Positions 16,294-24,484 of a DNA stretch of 64,000 bases are shown in pieces. The translations under genes were made by a program, and so were the position numbers. Numbering within the stretch: the stretch's first letter is position 1; each line of letters opens with the position of its first letter. This DNA is from Lachnospiraceae bacterium. Its GTDB lineage: Bacteria; Bacillota; Clostridia; Lachnospirales; Lachnospiraceae. The stretch spans positions 41,784 through 105,783 of the forward strand of contig SVEO01000002.1 in NCBI GenBank assembly GCA_015057275.1, read 5' to 3'. The notes under the pieces are model-generated. The model had not been told where the DNA came from, made no database searches, and saw only the letters and a list, made by a program, of their open reading frames with translations.

Positions 16294-17949
16294 ATGAAGA
16301 AACATTTTATCTTTCTGACTTTCGCCGCAGCCATGCTCGCGACCATGCTACTCGGATGCCATGATGCGCAGAACGGCAAGGTGCCGATGAGCACGGCAAA
16401 GCAGGACACTGAAGAAACGATTTCGCTTACAGAAGTTACTTACGGCAATGAGTCCACCGATGCGGCCATCCAAATGATTCTTGAAAATATGCTCGCCGAA
16501 AACAGCGATGCATCCCATATTATGTCCGATTTGGCATTCGATTTTAATGTGGAAGATCAGATTTGCATGTATACGGTAGTAGACAGCGACGTGATTGACT
16601 CTAAGGGAGCTATTAAGGAAGTTACCGAGGATACAAATGTCAATGTCTACGTGAAATATCGCGGCGGCGAATGTTATTTCACATTTACCGTTCTTTCTCC
16701 GACAAGCGCCTCCTATGCAGTGATGGAACAGGTTGCCGACAATATGTTTCACAATATGGACAATGTGCGTGACCATATCTCTCTGCCAGCAACAGCCGGC
16801 AAAAATGATGAAATCTCCATTATATGGGCTTCTTCCAATCCGGATGTGATTACTGATACTGCAACTGGCGAGGGTGATGTCATCCCTGCTGGTTATGTGA
16901 CGAGAGGCGCAAAAGACACTGTCGTGACGCTGACTGCTGAATTAACAAATGGTACTGACACAATCACACGTGAATATGAGCTGACCGTCAAGGCTGCTCC
17001 AATCGCAAAGGAATACACAAAATATGTATATACATATTTTCAGGCGAACATTTACGGCAATGGCGAAAGTCAGCACATCCATATGGCAACAAGTGAGGAC
17101 GGATTTTTCTGGGATTCGCTGAACAATGACGAGTACATTTTGGAAGCAACGTTAGGCACCGGCGGCGTACGCGATCCGTTCCTGCTGCGCTCCTCTTACG
17201 GCGATCACTTCTATTTGATTGGTACTGATCTTGATGCCAACGGCGGTGACTGGGCATCTTACGGCAATGAAGGCAGCCACTATATTTACGTTTGGGAGTC
17301 TGATGACCTTGTGAATTGGTCCGAGCCACGTCTTGTGCGCATCGCTCCGTCAAACGCGGGTTGTACCTGGGCGCCGGAATCAACCTATGATCCGACGACC
17401 GGCGAATATGTTGTTTACTGGTCGACCGGTTTAAAGGGCAGCGGAAAGCAGATTTGGTACGCAAAGACGCGCGATTTCTACACATTTACCGAGCCACAGG
17501 TTTACAAGCCATTTTCCAGCGGCACAACATATATTGATACAACTATGATTGAATACGATGGTAGATATTATCGTTTCACAAAGAATGAAAACAATCTGAC
17601 GATTCTGCTTGAAACAAGCGACGCCGTTCTCGGCGACTACTCGCTCGTAAAAACAGTCATCGCTGACGAATACGGCGTAGAGGGTCCGTCGATTTACCAG
17701 GTGTTCGGTGAGGAAAAATGGGTACTCTACATGGATGGCTATGCGGATGAAAACTCCGGTGTCGGCTATTTCCCTCTGATTGCGGAAAGTCTAAATGATT
17801 TGCAGAATGCAAACTTCCGCCGTCTGAGCGAGGACGAGTTCGAGATGCCACTCGGTGCAAAGCACGGCTCGTTCATGCCGATTACGGATGAAGAATATAA
17901 TGCACTGTTGGAAAAATGGGGAGATTATGAAAACAGAACTATCAAATAA
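16294..17949 (+). CDS. Lipoprotein with Ig-like domain and GH43-like five-bladed propeller
   Basis: This 551-residue surface lipoprotein has a lipobox MLLGC (Cys about 22). Residues about 55-130 form an unassigned domain, about 130-235 an immunoglobulin-like module with the atrophied SIIWASSNPDVI pattern, and about 245-551 a family-43-type beta-propeller: IHMATSEDGFFW, GTGGVRDPFLL (general acid region Asp), TWAPESTYDPTTGEYVVYWS and EGPSIYQ (candidate Glu). GH43 enzymes are mostly arabinan/xylan exo-hydrolases; this one is divergent and its substrate is open. AAGGAGG precedes the ATG. The last 23 nt overlap the following esterase gene, so the two are translationally coupled and probably act on the same polysaccharide. 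Confidence 0.8.
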   Translation: MKKHFIFLTFAAAMLATMLLGCHDAQNGKVPMSTAKQDTEETISLTEVTYGNESTDAAIQMILENMLAENSDASHIMSDLAFDFNVEDQICMYTVVDSDVIDSKGAIKEVTEDTNVNVYVKYRGGECYFTFTVLSPTSASYAVMEQVADNMFHNMDNVRDHISLPATAGKNDEISIIWASSNPDVITDTATGEGDVIPAGYVTRGAKDTVVTLTAELTNGTDTITREYELTVKAAPIAKEYTKYVYTYFQANIYGNGESQHIHMATSEDGFFWDSLNNDEYILEATLGTGGVRDPFLLRSSYGDHFYLIGTDLDANGGDWASYGNEGSHYIYVWESDDLVNWSEPRLVRIAPSNAGCTWAPESTYDPTTGEYVVYWSTGLKGSGKQIWYAKTRDFYTFTEPQVYKPFSSGTTYIDTTMIEYDGRYYRFTKNENNLTILLETSDAVLGDYSLVKTVIADEYGVEGPSIYQVFGEEKWVLYMDGYADENSGVGYFPLIAESLNDLQNANFRRLSEDEFEMPLGAKHGSFMPITDEEYNALLEKWGDYENRTIK

Positions 17950-18673
17950 AACTACCATTTTTACTGTCGGCGACTCGCTCGTGCAGACCTACACCGAGGA
18001 TTACGCACCGATGACCGGCTGGGGGCAAATGCTTCCGATATACTTTAATGAAGCGCATGTTGTTGTGAAGAATCATGCTATCGGCGGACGAAGTTCAGGA
18101 AGCTTCCTGCGCGAGGGACGGTTCGATAAAGTGCTGCAGGATTTGCAGCCGGGCGATTACGTGCTGATTGAGTTCGGGCACAATGATGCAACGTGGAACA
18201 AACCGGAGCGCTATGTGCCTGTACTGGATTTTAAAGCAAATCTGACCAAGCATTATATCGCAGCAACTAGACAGTGCGGTGGCATCCCAATTCTGATAAC
18301 GCTCGTGAACCGAAATGACTATGACCCGAACACAGGCAAGTTCAATGTGAGCTTTCCGGAATATGTACAGGCAACGCGCGAGGTGGCTGCGGAAACCGCT
18401 GCCCCTCTCATTGATTTAAACGCTATGACTGTGGAATATTTTGACCGGCTGAATCACGAGTACGGAATCGGAGCGACCGAGACTAAAATTTTCAATCACG
18501 CAAAACCGGGCGAATATGCCGGTGTTTATGCGAACGGTGTTGCCGACAACACGCACCTGCAAAAGGCCGGTGCTATGATTGTCGCCGGGATGGTGGCAAA
18601 AAGCTTTCGCACACTTGGAATTGATAAACTGGCTAGATGGTATCGGGAACCAGAATCATACAATATCACATAA
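17927..18673 (+). CDS. SGNH-hydrolase, rhamnogalacturonan acetylesterase-like (CE12 type)
   Basis: The 248-residue protein lacks a signal peptide. Block I is FTVGDSLVQTY (nucleophile Ser about 16), block II contains NHAIGGRSS (Gly), block III is IEFGHNDA (Asn), and block V is DNTHLQKAGA (Asp/His). These match the GDSL/SGNH acetylesterases acting on pectic rhamnogalacturonan. The ATG at 17927 sits inside the 3' end of the GH43-like gene behind GGGGAGA, while the first enzyme is exported and this one appears cytoplasmic. It would deacetylate oligosaccharides after uptake. The exact substrate is inferred. Confidence 0.85.
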   Translation: MKTELSNKTTIFTVGDSLVQTYTEDYAPMTGWGQMLPIYFNEAHVVVKNHAIGGRSSGSFLREGRFDKVLQDLQPGDYVLIEFGHNDATWNKPERYVPVLDFKANLTKHYIAATRQCGGIPILITLVNRNDYDPNTGKFNVSFPEYVQATREVAAETAAPLIDLNAMTVEYFDRLNHEYGIGATETKIFNHAKPGEYAGVYANGVADNTHLQKAGAMIVAGMVAKSFRTLGIDKLARWYREPESYNIT

Positions 18674-18708
18674 AAAGGGAGTTCAGCATTCCTGAACTCC
18701 CTTTTTAC
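18670..18708. terminator. Bidirectional terminator
   Basis: A 15-bp perfect stem (AAAAAGGGAGTTCAG at 18672-18686 with its complement at 18692-18706) and a 5-nt loop lie between the convergent esterase and MraY-like genes. Confidence 0.92.
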
Positions 18709-18710
18709 AT

Positions 18711-19673
18711 TTACATCATAACTATATACACCGCCGCTACGGATATTACAATCTGGATGATTGCGAAACGGAACACAGTCTGCGTGTTCGACCAACCGAG
18801 AATTTTACGCACGTGGTCGTGTAACGGTGTTCTTGTATTTTTGAGAATATGTATCTTAAACACGCGAATCAGCGATACTTTTACTAAGCCGAGGCCGCCG
18901 TCCACGAGCAGTACGAATGCTACAAGCAGATACAGGAACGGACTGCCTGTCTTTAAGATTGCGATGCTGATAAAAAATCCCATCGCTCTGGAACCAGCAT
19001 CCCCCATCAGCAAAAGGCTCGGTGTCGCATTGTACCAAAGATAACCAAGGATACATACGATAAAAATCAGGTTCAGGAAGCCAAATTCTCCGCCCAAACC
19101 TTGAATTTCACTGATAATATAAATCGTACCCAGCGTAATAATCGTCAGTGTTCCGGAAAGTCCATCCACACCGTCAGCACAGTTTGTAACATTGATAGAT
19201 GCCCACACCAGGATGATAGCCAGCAGGATAAAGATGACCGGCGGAATCGTCACTTCGATGCCGAGCATTGCCAAAGCAATCGTACTACCATTAAAGTAAT
19301 AATATGTGATAGCTGCTACCGCTGCTACCAACAAATCAAGCAGACCCTTTTTCCACTCGCCCCACGGCTTATCCGATGCGTCATCCAAATAACCGGTAAG
19401 CATTTCTACAACTACAAGAAAAATGTAAATACCAAGTTCGACACTCAAATTTGCAAAAATCAATCCCGATGCTGCAAACACGAGCGTAAAGATAATGCCG
19501 GCGCCTCTCGGTTTACCCGCGGAAAGCTTACCATCGTGAGCAAAATCACGTCCCGCATCGGTCGGCAGATATTTCTTTAATTTCGCTGTGAATAAGCAGG
19601 TGCATACAAAGGCGAATAAAATACCGATGAATGCGATAATCGGGTAATTTTCATTTATCAATAAGTGAATCAT
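18711..19673 (-). CDS. MraY-like phospho-N-acetylmuramoyl-pentapeptide transferase (divergent)
   Basis: The 320-residue polytopic protein has about ten helices. It shows the glycosyltransferase-4 signatures CADGVDGLSG (about 165-174, catalytic Asp cluster), LLLMGDAGSRAMGF (about 217-230) and TPLHDHVRKILGW (about 280-292), the last corresponding to the MraY-specific PxHHHxEKxGW loop. The first loop AGKPRGAGII replaces the usual SGTPTMGG. These enzymes attach phospho-sugars to undecaprenyl phosphate (lipid I synthesis for MraY). It is not in a mur/fts cluster here, so it could be the main but isolated mraY or a second transferase for another wall glycan. MraY is favoured by the C-terminal motif. 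Confidence 0.75.
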   Translation of the reverse strand: MIHLLINENYPIIAFIGILFAFVCTCLFTAKLKKYLPTDAGRDFAHDGKLSAGKPRGAGIIFTLVFAASGLIFANLSVELGIYIFLVVVEMLTGYLDDASDKPWGEWKKGLLDLLVAAVAAITYYYFNGSTIALAMLGIEVTIPPVIFILLAIILVWASINVTNCADGVDGLSGTLTIITLGTIYIISEIQGLGGEFGFLNLIFIVCILGYLWYNATPSLLLMGDAGSRAMGFFISIAILKTGSPFLYLLVAFVLLVDGGLGLVKVSLIRVFKIHILKNTRTPLHDHVRKILGWSNTQTVFRFAIIQIVISVAAVYIVMM

Positions 19674-19689
19674 CTTATTTCCTCCTTCG

Positions 19690-20568
19690 TTACTTTACAA
19701 AACGGTATAATTCTTTCAGCTCTTCCACTGAAAACTTATAATGTGAACTACAGAAATGGCAGTTAATTTCGATTTCCTTGCCTTCCTGAATTAGTTCATT
19801 CATTTCTTTTTTTCCCAGACTAATCAGTGCCTTAGACACACGCTCCTTGCTGCAGTTACAAGCAAACTGAGTTGGAATGCGGTCAGTAATCTCGAAGCCA
19901 ACGTCGCCGAGCACCTGCTCTAAAATATCTTCCGGTGTCATACCGCTCTCAAGCATGCTCGTGATGGATGTAATCTTTTCCACGCTCTTTTCCAGCTTGC
20001 TGATAACTTCTTCCTCCGCAAACGGCATCAGCTGAATGATAAAACCACCGGCCTGCGCCACCGTATTATCCTTGTTCATCAATACGCCGAGTGCCACCGC
20101 GGAAGGCACCTGCTCCGAGGATGCAAAATAATATGTTAAATCTTCGGCAATCTCGCTGGTCGTCAGGGCCACCTGGCTCGAGTACGGCTCTTTCAAGCCC
20201 AAATCCTTCGTTACACTGAGCACGCCGGTATCTATCGCCGCACCGACGTCCAGCTTGCCGAGGTAGTTCGGCTGCATAATGACGTTCGGATTGTAAACAT
20301 AACCTTTAACATTCGCCTTAGAATCCGCGGTCACACACAATCCTTTTAACGGGCCGCTACCCTGAATCTGCAATGTGAGGATATCCTTTTCTCCCTTCAT
20401 CATTGCACCCATCATACCGCCGGCCGTCAGCAAACGACCGAGCGCTGCCGTCGCCACCGGGCTCGTATTGTGAATGCTTCTCGCATGTTCTACTAAATCT
20501 CTTGTTGTTGCCGCAAACGCGCGAATCTGCTTATTCGCCGCCGTTGCTCTGATTATATAATCACCCAT
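19690..20568 (-). CDS. hslO: Redox-regulated chaperone Hsp33
   Basis: The 292-residue protein is full length for Hsp33, a cytoplasmic holdase activated by oxidation. The N-terminal MGDYIIRATAAN and VATAALGRLLTAGGMMGAMMK blocks (about 38-58, in parts) are characteristic. The C-terminal zinc redox switch is present as CNC at about 239 and CHFC at about 271. The ATG at 20568 follows GGAGGA. It lies 14 nt after the methyltransferase gene, so the two are cotranscribed. Confidence 0.95.
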   Translation of the reverse strand: MGDYIIRATAANKQIRAFAATTRDLVEHARSIHNTSPVATAALGRLLTAGGMMGAMMKGEKDILTLQIQGSGPLKGLCVTADSKANVKGYVYNPNVIMQPNYLGKLDVGAAIDTGVLSVTKDLGLKEPYSSQVALTTSEIAEDLTYYFASSEQVPSAVALGVLMNKDNTVAQAGGFIIQLMPFAEEEVISKLEKSVEKITSITSMLESGMTPEDILEQVLGDVGFEITDRIPTQFACNCSKERVSKALISLGKKEMNELIQEGKEIEINCHFCSSHYKFSVEELKELYRFVK

Positions 20569-20582
20569 AAATTTTCCTCCGT

Positions 20583-21341
20583 CTAACATTTTTCCTTGCC
20601 ATGCTCGCGCGCTATCACATAAATTCGTTCGCTCGTCTCACAAGGTTCCTTACCGCTCACAGCATCCTGTGCCTCCACAAACTCCATGCCGGCTTCCCTA
20701 ATTGCATTTTTTATTTGCTCTAATGTGTAACCTTTCTGATAGTGCGTTTCCGCAAAGCGGTCGTAACGTCCGTCCTCACCCTTCACGAAAATGCTTAAAT
20801 CATACTCGTTAATTTTCTCCTGCTCATGCCACGTGTTTTCCCAAATAAAGCTACACTCATCACGATTCTCGGCAATAACTGAATCCCCGATTTGTTCATA
20901 TTTATAAATCGTGTTAATATCAAAAACAAAGATACCTCTCGGGTCGAGGTAGTTATTTACCAGCCGGAACACTTCCACCAACTCATCATATGCAAGAATA
21001 TAATTAAGCGAGTCGCAGATACTGATGACAGCCCTCACAGTACCGTACAGTTCAAACTCACGCATATCCTGCTCGAGATACAAAATGTCAAGCCCGGATG
21101 CAAAGCGCTTATTTATCGCAATATTTAACATATCATAGGATATGTCAATACCAATCATATCATAGCCAATTTTCGCGAAATATTCGGTCAGTGTACCTGT
21201 GCCGCAGCCCAAGTCCAGCATCAGCCCGTCCTTCACATTATATTTTTGCAACATATTGTGAACACATTTGCCCCATGTCTCGTAAGGCACATTATCCATG
21301 AACGTATCGTACACTTCCGCAAATCCGGTGTATGCTTCCAT
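20583..21341 (-). CDS. Class I SAM-dependent methyltransferase
   Basis: The 252-residue protein has motif I LMLDLGCGTGTLTEYFA (about 38-54), an acidic end of strand 2 (MIGIDIS), VISICDSLNYI (about 108) and FVFDINTIYKYE. These fit a small Rossmann-fold methyltransferase of the Methyltransf_25 type. The substrate is unknown. The ATG at 21341 follows AAGGCGG. It is the first gene of a pair with hslO. Confidence 0.88.
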   Translation of the reverse strand: MEAYTGFAEVYDTFMDNVPYETWGKCVHNMLQKYNVKDGLMLDLGCGTGTLTEYFAKIGYDMIGIDISYDMLNIAINKRFASGLDILYLEQDMREFELYGTVRAVISICDSLNYILAYDELVEVFRLVNNYLDPRGIFVFDINTIYKYEQIGDSVIAENRDECSFIWENTWHEQEKINEYDLSIFVKGEDGRYDRFAETHYQKGYTLEQIKNAIREAGMEFVEAQDAVSGKEPCETSERIYVIAREHGKEKC

Positions 21342-21410
21342 TTTATTGCCGCCTTTCTTTTCCACCTACATGCAGCAATAGTTTATCAGCTTTTTTTCAG
21401 AAAAGCAAGC

Positions 21411-21439
21411 TTGATTATTGTCTCATTCCTTAGTATACT
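21411..21439 (+). promoter_or_regulatory. Promoter of the gene at 21476
   Basis: TTGATT (21411-21416), 17 bp, TATACT (21434-21439). Confidence 0.65.
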
Positions 21440-21475
21440 ATTTGTTATAAGTTTTCGCGAAAGGGAGGCATTAGG

Positions 21476-22513
21476 ATGATTGAATCTCATATTCGAAAAA
21501 TCAGTGTGCGGCGAATGCTGCTTCCGTTTCTTTGTATTATCATCGTTGGCCTATTGTTTGCGTTTCTCCCGTTTTCGCAGATTTTTCATCCGACCAAACT
21601 TGAAGAAATTTCCGCAATAACTTTGCAATACGAGCAACACGAATATTATGTGAACGTGACATGTGATGAATTGCACTACACCGGATATGATTACTATCTA
21701 AATGATGATAAGTTGGGCGCCTACTACTACACATTTGTAGATAACACCTGCTATCTTGTATTGCTTGAAATCGACGATTTAACGTTTTTTGGCAACCCAC
21801 GCGGTAATAATCGATGGTTGGAGCCTGTGTTGACCGACTTTGCAGCCACCGGTAAACTGCGAAAAATTTCCGAAATTCCAGATGAGCTTTTTGCGTCATT
21901 AGCGACTGATTTGAACTGGACGACCGACGGCGTGCTCGAATCGTGCAATACTTACTATTTGGATGAATGCTCCTATGATTTGGACTTTTATCAGCATCTG
22001 CGCATTATTTTCTGCGTATTGCTCGGCATTTTTGCTTTCTGGATTATCATTTTGCTGGTGTGGATCATGCATCCGCATGCTTATTGGGGATGTTTAAAAC
22101 TCCTGCGTTACGGTACGATTCGCGAGCAGATTGCACGCGCGAACAGCGAGCTTTCCAGCGATGTGAGTGCACAATTCGGCATCGCCACGCTGACACCAAA
22201 TTATTATCTCGTGTTCGGCAAATATCAGTTCCAGATTATGCCGCGCAGACACATTGTATGGGCATACAAACTTGCCACCATGCAGAAGCTATTATTCTTT
22301 CGTCTGCCGATTCGCTACGAGCTTCATGTTCTGGGGCGCGGCAGCGTATTACTGGAATCAGAGCAAATGAGCGCTGATGATTCGACACGAATTTTGCGAT
22401 ATTTAAAGGAAACACAACCGGATGTTATCGTCGGCTACACCGACACCAATCGCCGCCATGCCTGGAGCCTCTCACTTGGCAGGCGAAAAATGAAAAAAAA
22501 TAACTCAAAATAA
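21476..22513 (+). CDS. Uncharacterised two-helix membrane protein
   Basis: The 345-residue protein is not recognised. It has a membrane helix near the N-terminus (about 14-34) and a second at about 180-202. They enclose an extracytoplasmic domain of about 145 residues rich in Tyr/Asp, with a cytoplasmic C-terminal half (about 205-345) that contains FGKYQFQIMPRRHIVW and ends in a basic tail. The topology suggests a sensor or scaffold without catalytic motifs. GGGAGG precedes the ATG and an individual promoter is present, so it is a real gene. No operon partner is apparent. Confidence 0.75.
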   Translation: MIESHIRKISVRRMLLPFLCIIIVGLLFAFLPFSQIFHPTKLEEISAITLQYEQHEYYVNVTCDELHYTGYDYYLNDDKLGAYYYTFVDNTCYLVLLEIDDLTFFGNPRGNNRWLEPVLTDFAATGKLRKISEIPDELFASLATDLNWTTDGVLESCNTYYLDECSYDLDFYQHLRIIFCVLLGIFAFWIIILLVWIMHPHAYWGCLKLLRYGTIREQIARANSELSSDVSAQFGIATLTPNYYLVFGKYQFQIMPRRHIVWAYKLATMQKLLFFRLPIRYELHVLGRGSVLLESEQMSADDSTRILRYLKETQPDVIVGYTDTNRRHAWSLSLGRRKMKKNNSK

Positions 22514-22586
22514 TAAAATATTATGTATAACTGCCGGGGCAAAGGGTATACTCTTATTATACAAAAGACGAATAAATACTTATCCT

Positions 22587-22620
22587 CCCCTAGCATGGAG
22601 CTGCTCCCCCGCAGCTCCTA
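22587..22620 (+). promoter_or_regulatory. GC-rich leader hairpin before the small membrane protein gene
   Basis: GGAGCTGC and GCAGCTCC form a perfect 8-bp stem closing a C-rich loop. There is no T-tract, so it does not look like an ordinary terminator. Function unknown. Confidence 0.45.
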
Positions 22621-22663
22621 TTATTGATGCATGGGCAACCGGCGGTTAGGAAAGGAATTACTT

Positions 22664-22867
22664 ATGAAAAATTTAAAGCGTATTCTTGCTATTCTCTGCA
22701 TCGTGCTTTTGGTGGCACTGTACATCGTAACGCTGGTGCTTTCGGTGCTTGACGTGCCGGGCGCAGACAAAATGTTCTTAGCATCTGCTTTCTGCACGAT
22801 TATGTTACCGATTATGCTTTACATTTATATGTGGATTTATAAGTTGTTAAAGAATAAAGAGAAATAA
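22664..22867 (+). CDS. Small two-helix membrane protein, unknown function
   Basis: The 67-residue protein consists almost entirely of two membrane helices (about 5-26 and 39-60), separated by a short LDVPGADK turn and ending in KLLKNKEK. The ATG at 22664 follows GGAAAGGAA and a structured leader. Such proteins occur widely in Clostridia without assigned function; no partner gene is adjacent. Confidence 0.7.
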   Translation: MKNLKRILAILCIVLLVALYIVTLVLSVLDVPGADKMFLASAFCTIMLPIMLYIYMWIYKLLKNKEK

Positions 22868-22880
22868 AATCTATGATGTA

Positions 22881-22914
22881 AAAACAGCCTGTCCAAGAGT
22901 ACAGGCTGCTTTTA
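22881..22914. terminator. Bidirectional terminator
   Basis: AGCCTGT (22886-22892) pairs with ACAGGCT (22901-22907), with A and T runs on the two sides, between convergent genes. Confidence 0.85.
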
Positions 22915-22923
22915 CTTATTGCA

Positions 22924-23763
22924 CTATTTTAAATTCGCCTCAAAACCAATCAAGAGGGAACCCGGCTCTGCATAATAGCTGCATAATGCGCGTGTTTCGT
23001 GAATGTATCCTCGGAATTTCCCAAATTCTTCCACAATCATTTGCTTTAATTCTTCGGCTCCCGAAGTATTGTTATTATGTGAAATGATAATCTTTCCGTC
23101 CGCATATTCATGCTCTTTCATATGCTTTATAATGCTCTGAAATCCCTTTTTTTGACCGCGGCACTTGTCAAGCGACTGTAATTGTCCGACATCGCTCGCT
23201 TTGCCAACAATGCGAATATTCAACAGTCCGACTCCTTTGGCAAGAATCGGGCTAACACGACCGTTCTTCGCCAAATTATCTAACGATGCCAGCGAGAAAT
23301 AGAGATGCGTGCGCTTCTTATACTCGATAATCTTACGATAAATCTCTTGCGGTTCTTCTTCCGCAAGAATCATTTCTTGCAGTTTTTCAACAATTAGTGT
23401 GATTTCCGGACCTGCGGAAAGGGAATCGATAATGTACACACACTTGCCCGGATTTGTCTCTTCGTACATTTGTTTTGCAACTTGGGCAGAAGCATGAGAA
23501 CCGGAAAGACCGCTCGTAATTGTCACACAAAATACATTTTCAGCCCCGCCAAACGAAGTAATCCAATCCTCAGGGCCCGGACACGCGGTACTCGTTTTGC
23601 CTTTGTGTTTCGTCAATGCCTCCTGCATTTTCTTGAGATCAACATTCTCATCATCGACAAATTCCTGCTCACCGACTACAATATGTAACGGCACATTGGA
23701 AAATGCAACCTGTGTCAAGCTTAAGACATCCGCCGATGAATCTGCGACAATTTTATATTTCAT
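22924..23763 (-). CDS. DegV family fatty-acid-binding protein
   Basis: The 279-residue protein has the DegV start KIVADSSADVL, a TACPGPEDW-type loop (about 72-80; STACPGPEDWITSF), VTITSGLSGSHASA (about 92-105) and VYIIDSLSAGPE. DegV/FakB proteins bind a fatty acid for phosphorylation by FakA or carry lipids. The ATG at 23763 follows GGTGGCAGG. A perfect 21-bp palindrome covers its probable transcription start. A second DegV gene lies at 42955-43794. Confidence 0.92.
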   Translation of the reverse strand: MKYKIVADSSADVLSLTQVAFSNVPLHIVVGEQEFVDDENVDLKKMQEALTKHKGKTSTACPGPEDWITSFGGAENVFCVTITSGLSGSHASAQVAKQMYEETNPGKCVYIIDSLSAGPEITLIVEKLQEMILAEEEPQEIYRKIIEYKKRTHLYFSLASLDNLAKNGRVSPILAKGVGLLNIRIVGKASDVGQLQSLDKCRGQKKGFQSIIKHMKEHEYADGKIIISHNNNTSGAEELKQMIVEEFGKFRGYIHETRALCSYYAEPGSLLIGFEANLK

Positions 23764-23847
23764 ACCTGCCACCAAAGATGATTTTCGTATCAAAAATATC
23801 TTTATCCTTTCTTTTTTGTTGCAAAATGTAGTTTTTATTATCTTTTT

Positions 23848-23868
23848 ATCGGTTTTTCAAAAACCGAT
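23848..23868. promoter_or_regulatory. Perfect 21-bp palindrome, candidate repressor operator
   Basis: ATCGGTTTTT, one central base, then AAAAACCGAT. It starts about 10 bp downstream of the -10 box of the degV promoter, where a bound repressor would block initiation. TetR-type operators have comparable size; no regulator gene is adjacent apart from the DUF1836 gene at 23981. Confidence 0.65.
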
Positions 23869-23877
23869 GTTGTGTTA

Positions 23878-23906
23878 ATTATAAAGGTACGCACGTGCCT
23901 TGTCAA
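23878..23906 (-). promoter_or_regulatory. Consensus promoter of the degV gene
   Basis: On the minus strand TTGACA (23901-23906) and TATAAT (23878-23883) are 17 bp apart. Confidence 0.85.
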
Positions 23907-23980
23907 GTTTTTCTAAAACCGTATTGAAGTTTTTTTGCATCGGATTTATAATATGACAGTAAGAAACGGAGGATCCGATT

Positions 23981-24484
23981 ATGAAATATGATATCGAACA
24001 TTTTAAATTGCCTCGCTACCATGAGCTTCCGACGGTCGGACTCTATTTGGAGCAGACAATTACTTATATAAATGACTGTCTGGCACCGCTCGGTGATATT
24101 ACCGTGACGTCTTCGATGATTAGCAATTATGTGAAGAAGGGTTACATTGAGCGCCCGATAAAAAAGCAATATTACGCTGAGCAGATTGCGCGCCTTCTTT
24201 TTCTGGTCGTGGCCAAGCAGGTGTTACCAATGCCACACATTGTAGCACTTTTCCAACTGCAGCGACAAACATACACACCTGAAGTTGCTTACAACTACTA
24301 CTGTCGCGAATTTGAGACCATGCTTTACTCCTTGTTCGGACTGCCTTATCAGCCGTCTGAGTTGGAGGCAGATGCAACTTTTGCCAAAAAGATGCTCCGC
24401 AGTGTGATTATTGCGGTGTCGCATATGATTTATGTGAATCATTGTTTTGAGGATAAGGCATTTCAAGCGGAGTGTGACGAATGA
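23981..24484 (+). CDS. DUF1836 domain protein, probable HTH regulator
   Basis: The 167-residue protein fits DUF1836: an N-terminal LPRYHELPTVGLYLEQTITYIN segment in parts (about 8-30), a SMISNYVKKGYIERPIKK block (about 47-64) resembling a MerR-like winged helix, then a helical C-terminal half. It is probably DNA-binding, with no known target. It begins with ATG after ACGGAGGA and its stop overlaps the next start (ATGA). It faces away from the degV promoter, so it could act on the 21-bp palindrome there; this is a guess from proximity. Confidence 0.82.
   Translation: MKYDIEHFKLPRYHELPTVGLYLEQTITYINDCLAPLGDITVTSSMISNYVKKGYIERPIKKQYYAEQIARLLFLVVAKQVLPMPHIVALFQLQRQTYTPEVAYNYYCREFETMLYSLFGLPYQPSELEADATFAKKMLRSVIIAVSHMIYVNHCFEDKAFQAECDE

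Noticed and set aside
22514-22663. Riboswitch (cyclic di-GMP or preQ1) before the small membrane protein
   Set aside because: A GC-rich hairpin is present, but none of the conserved core motifs of those classes could be found.
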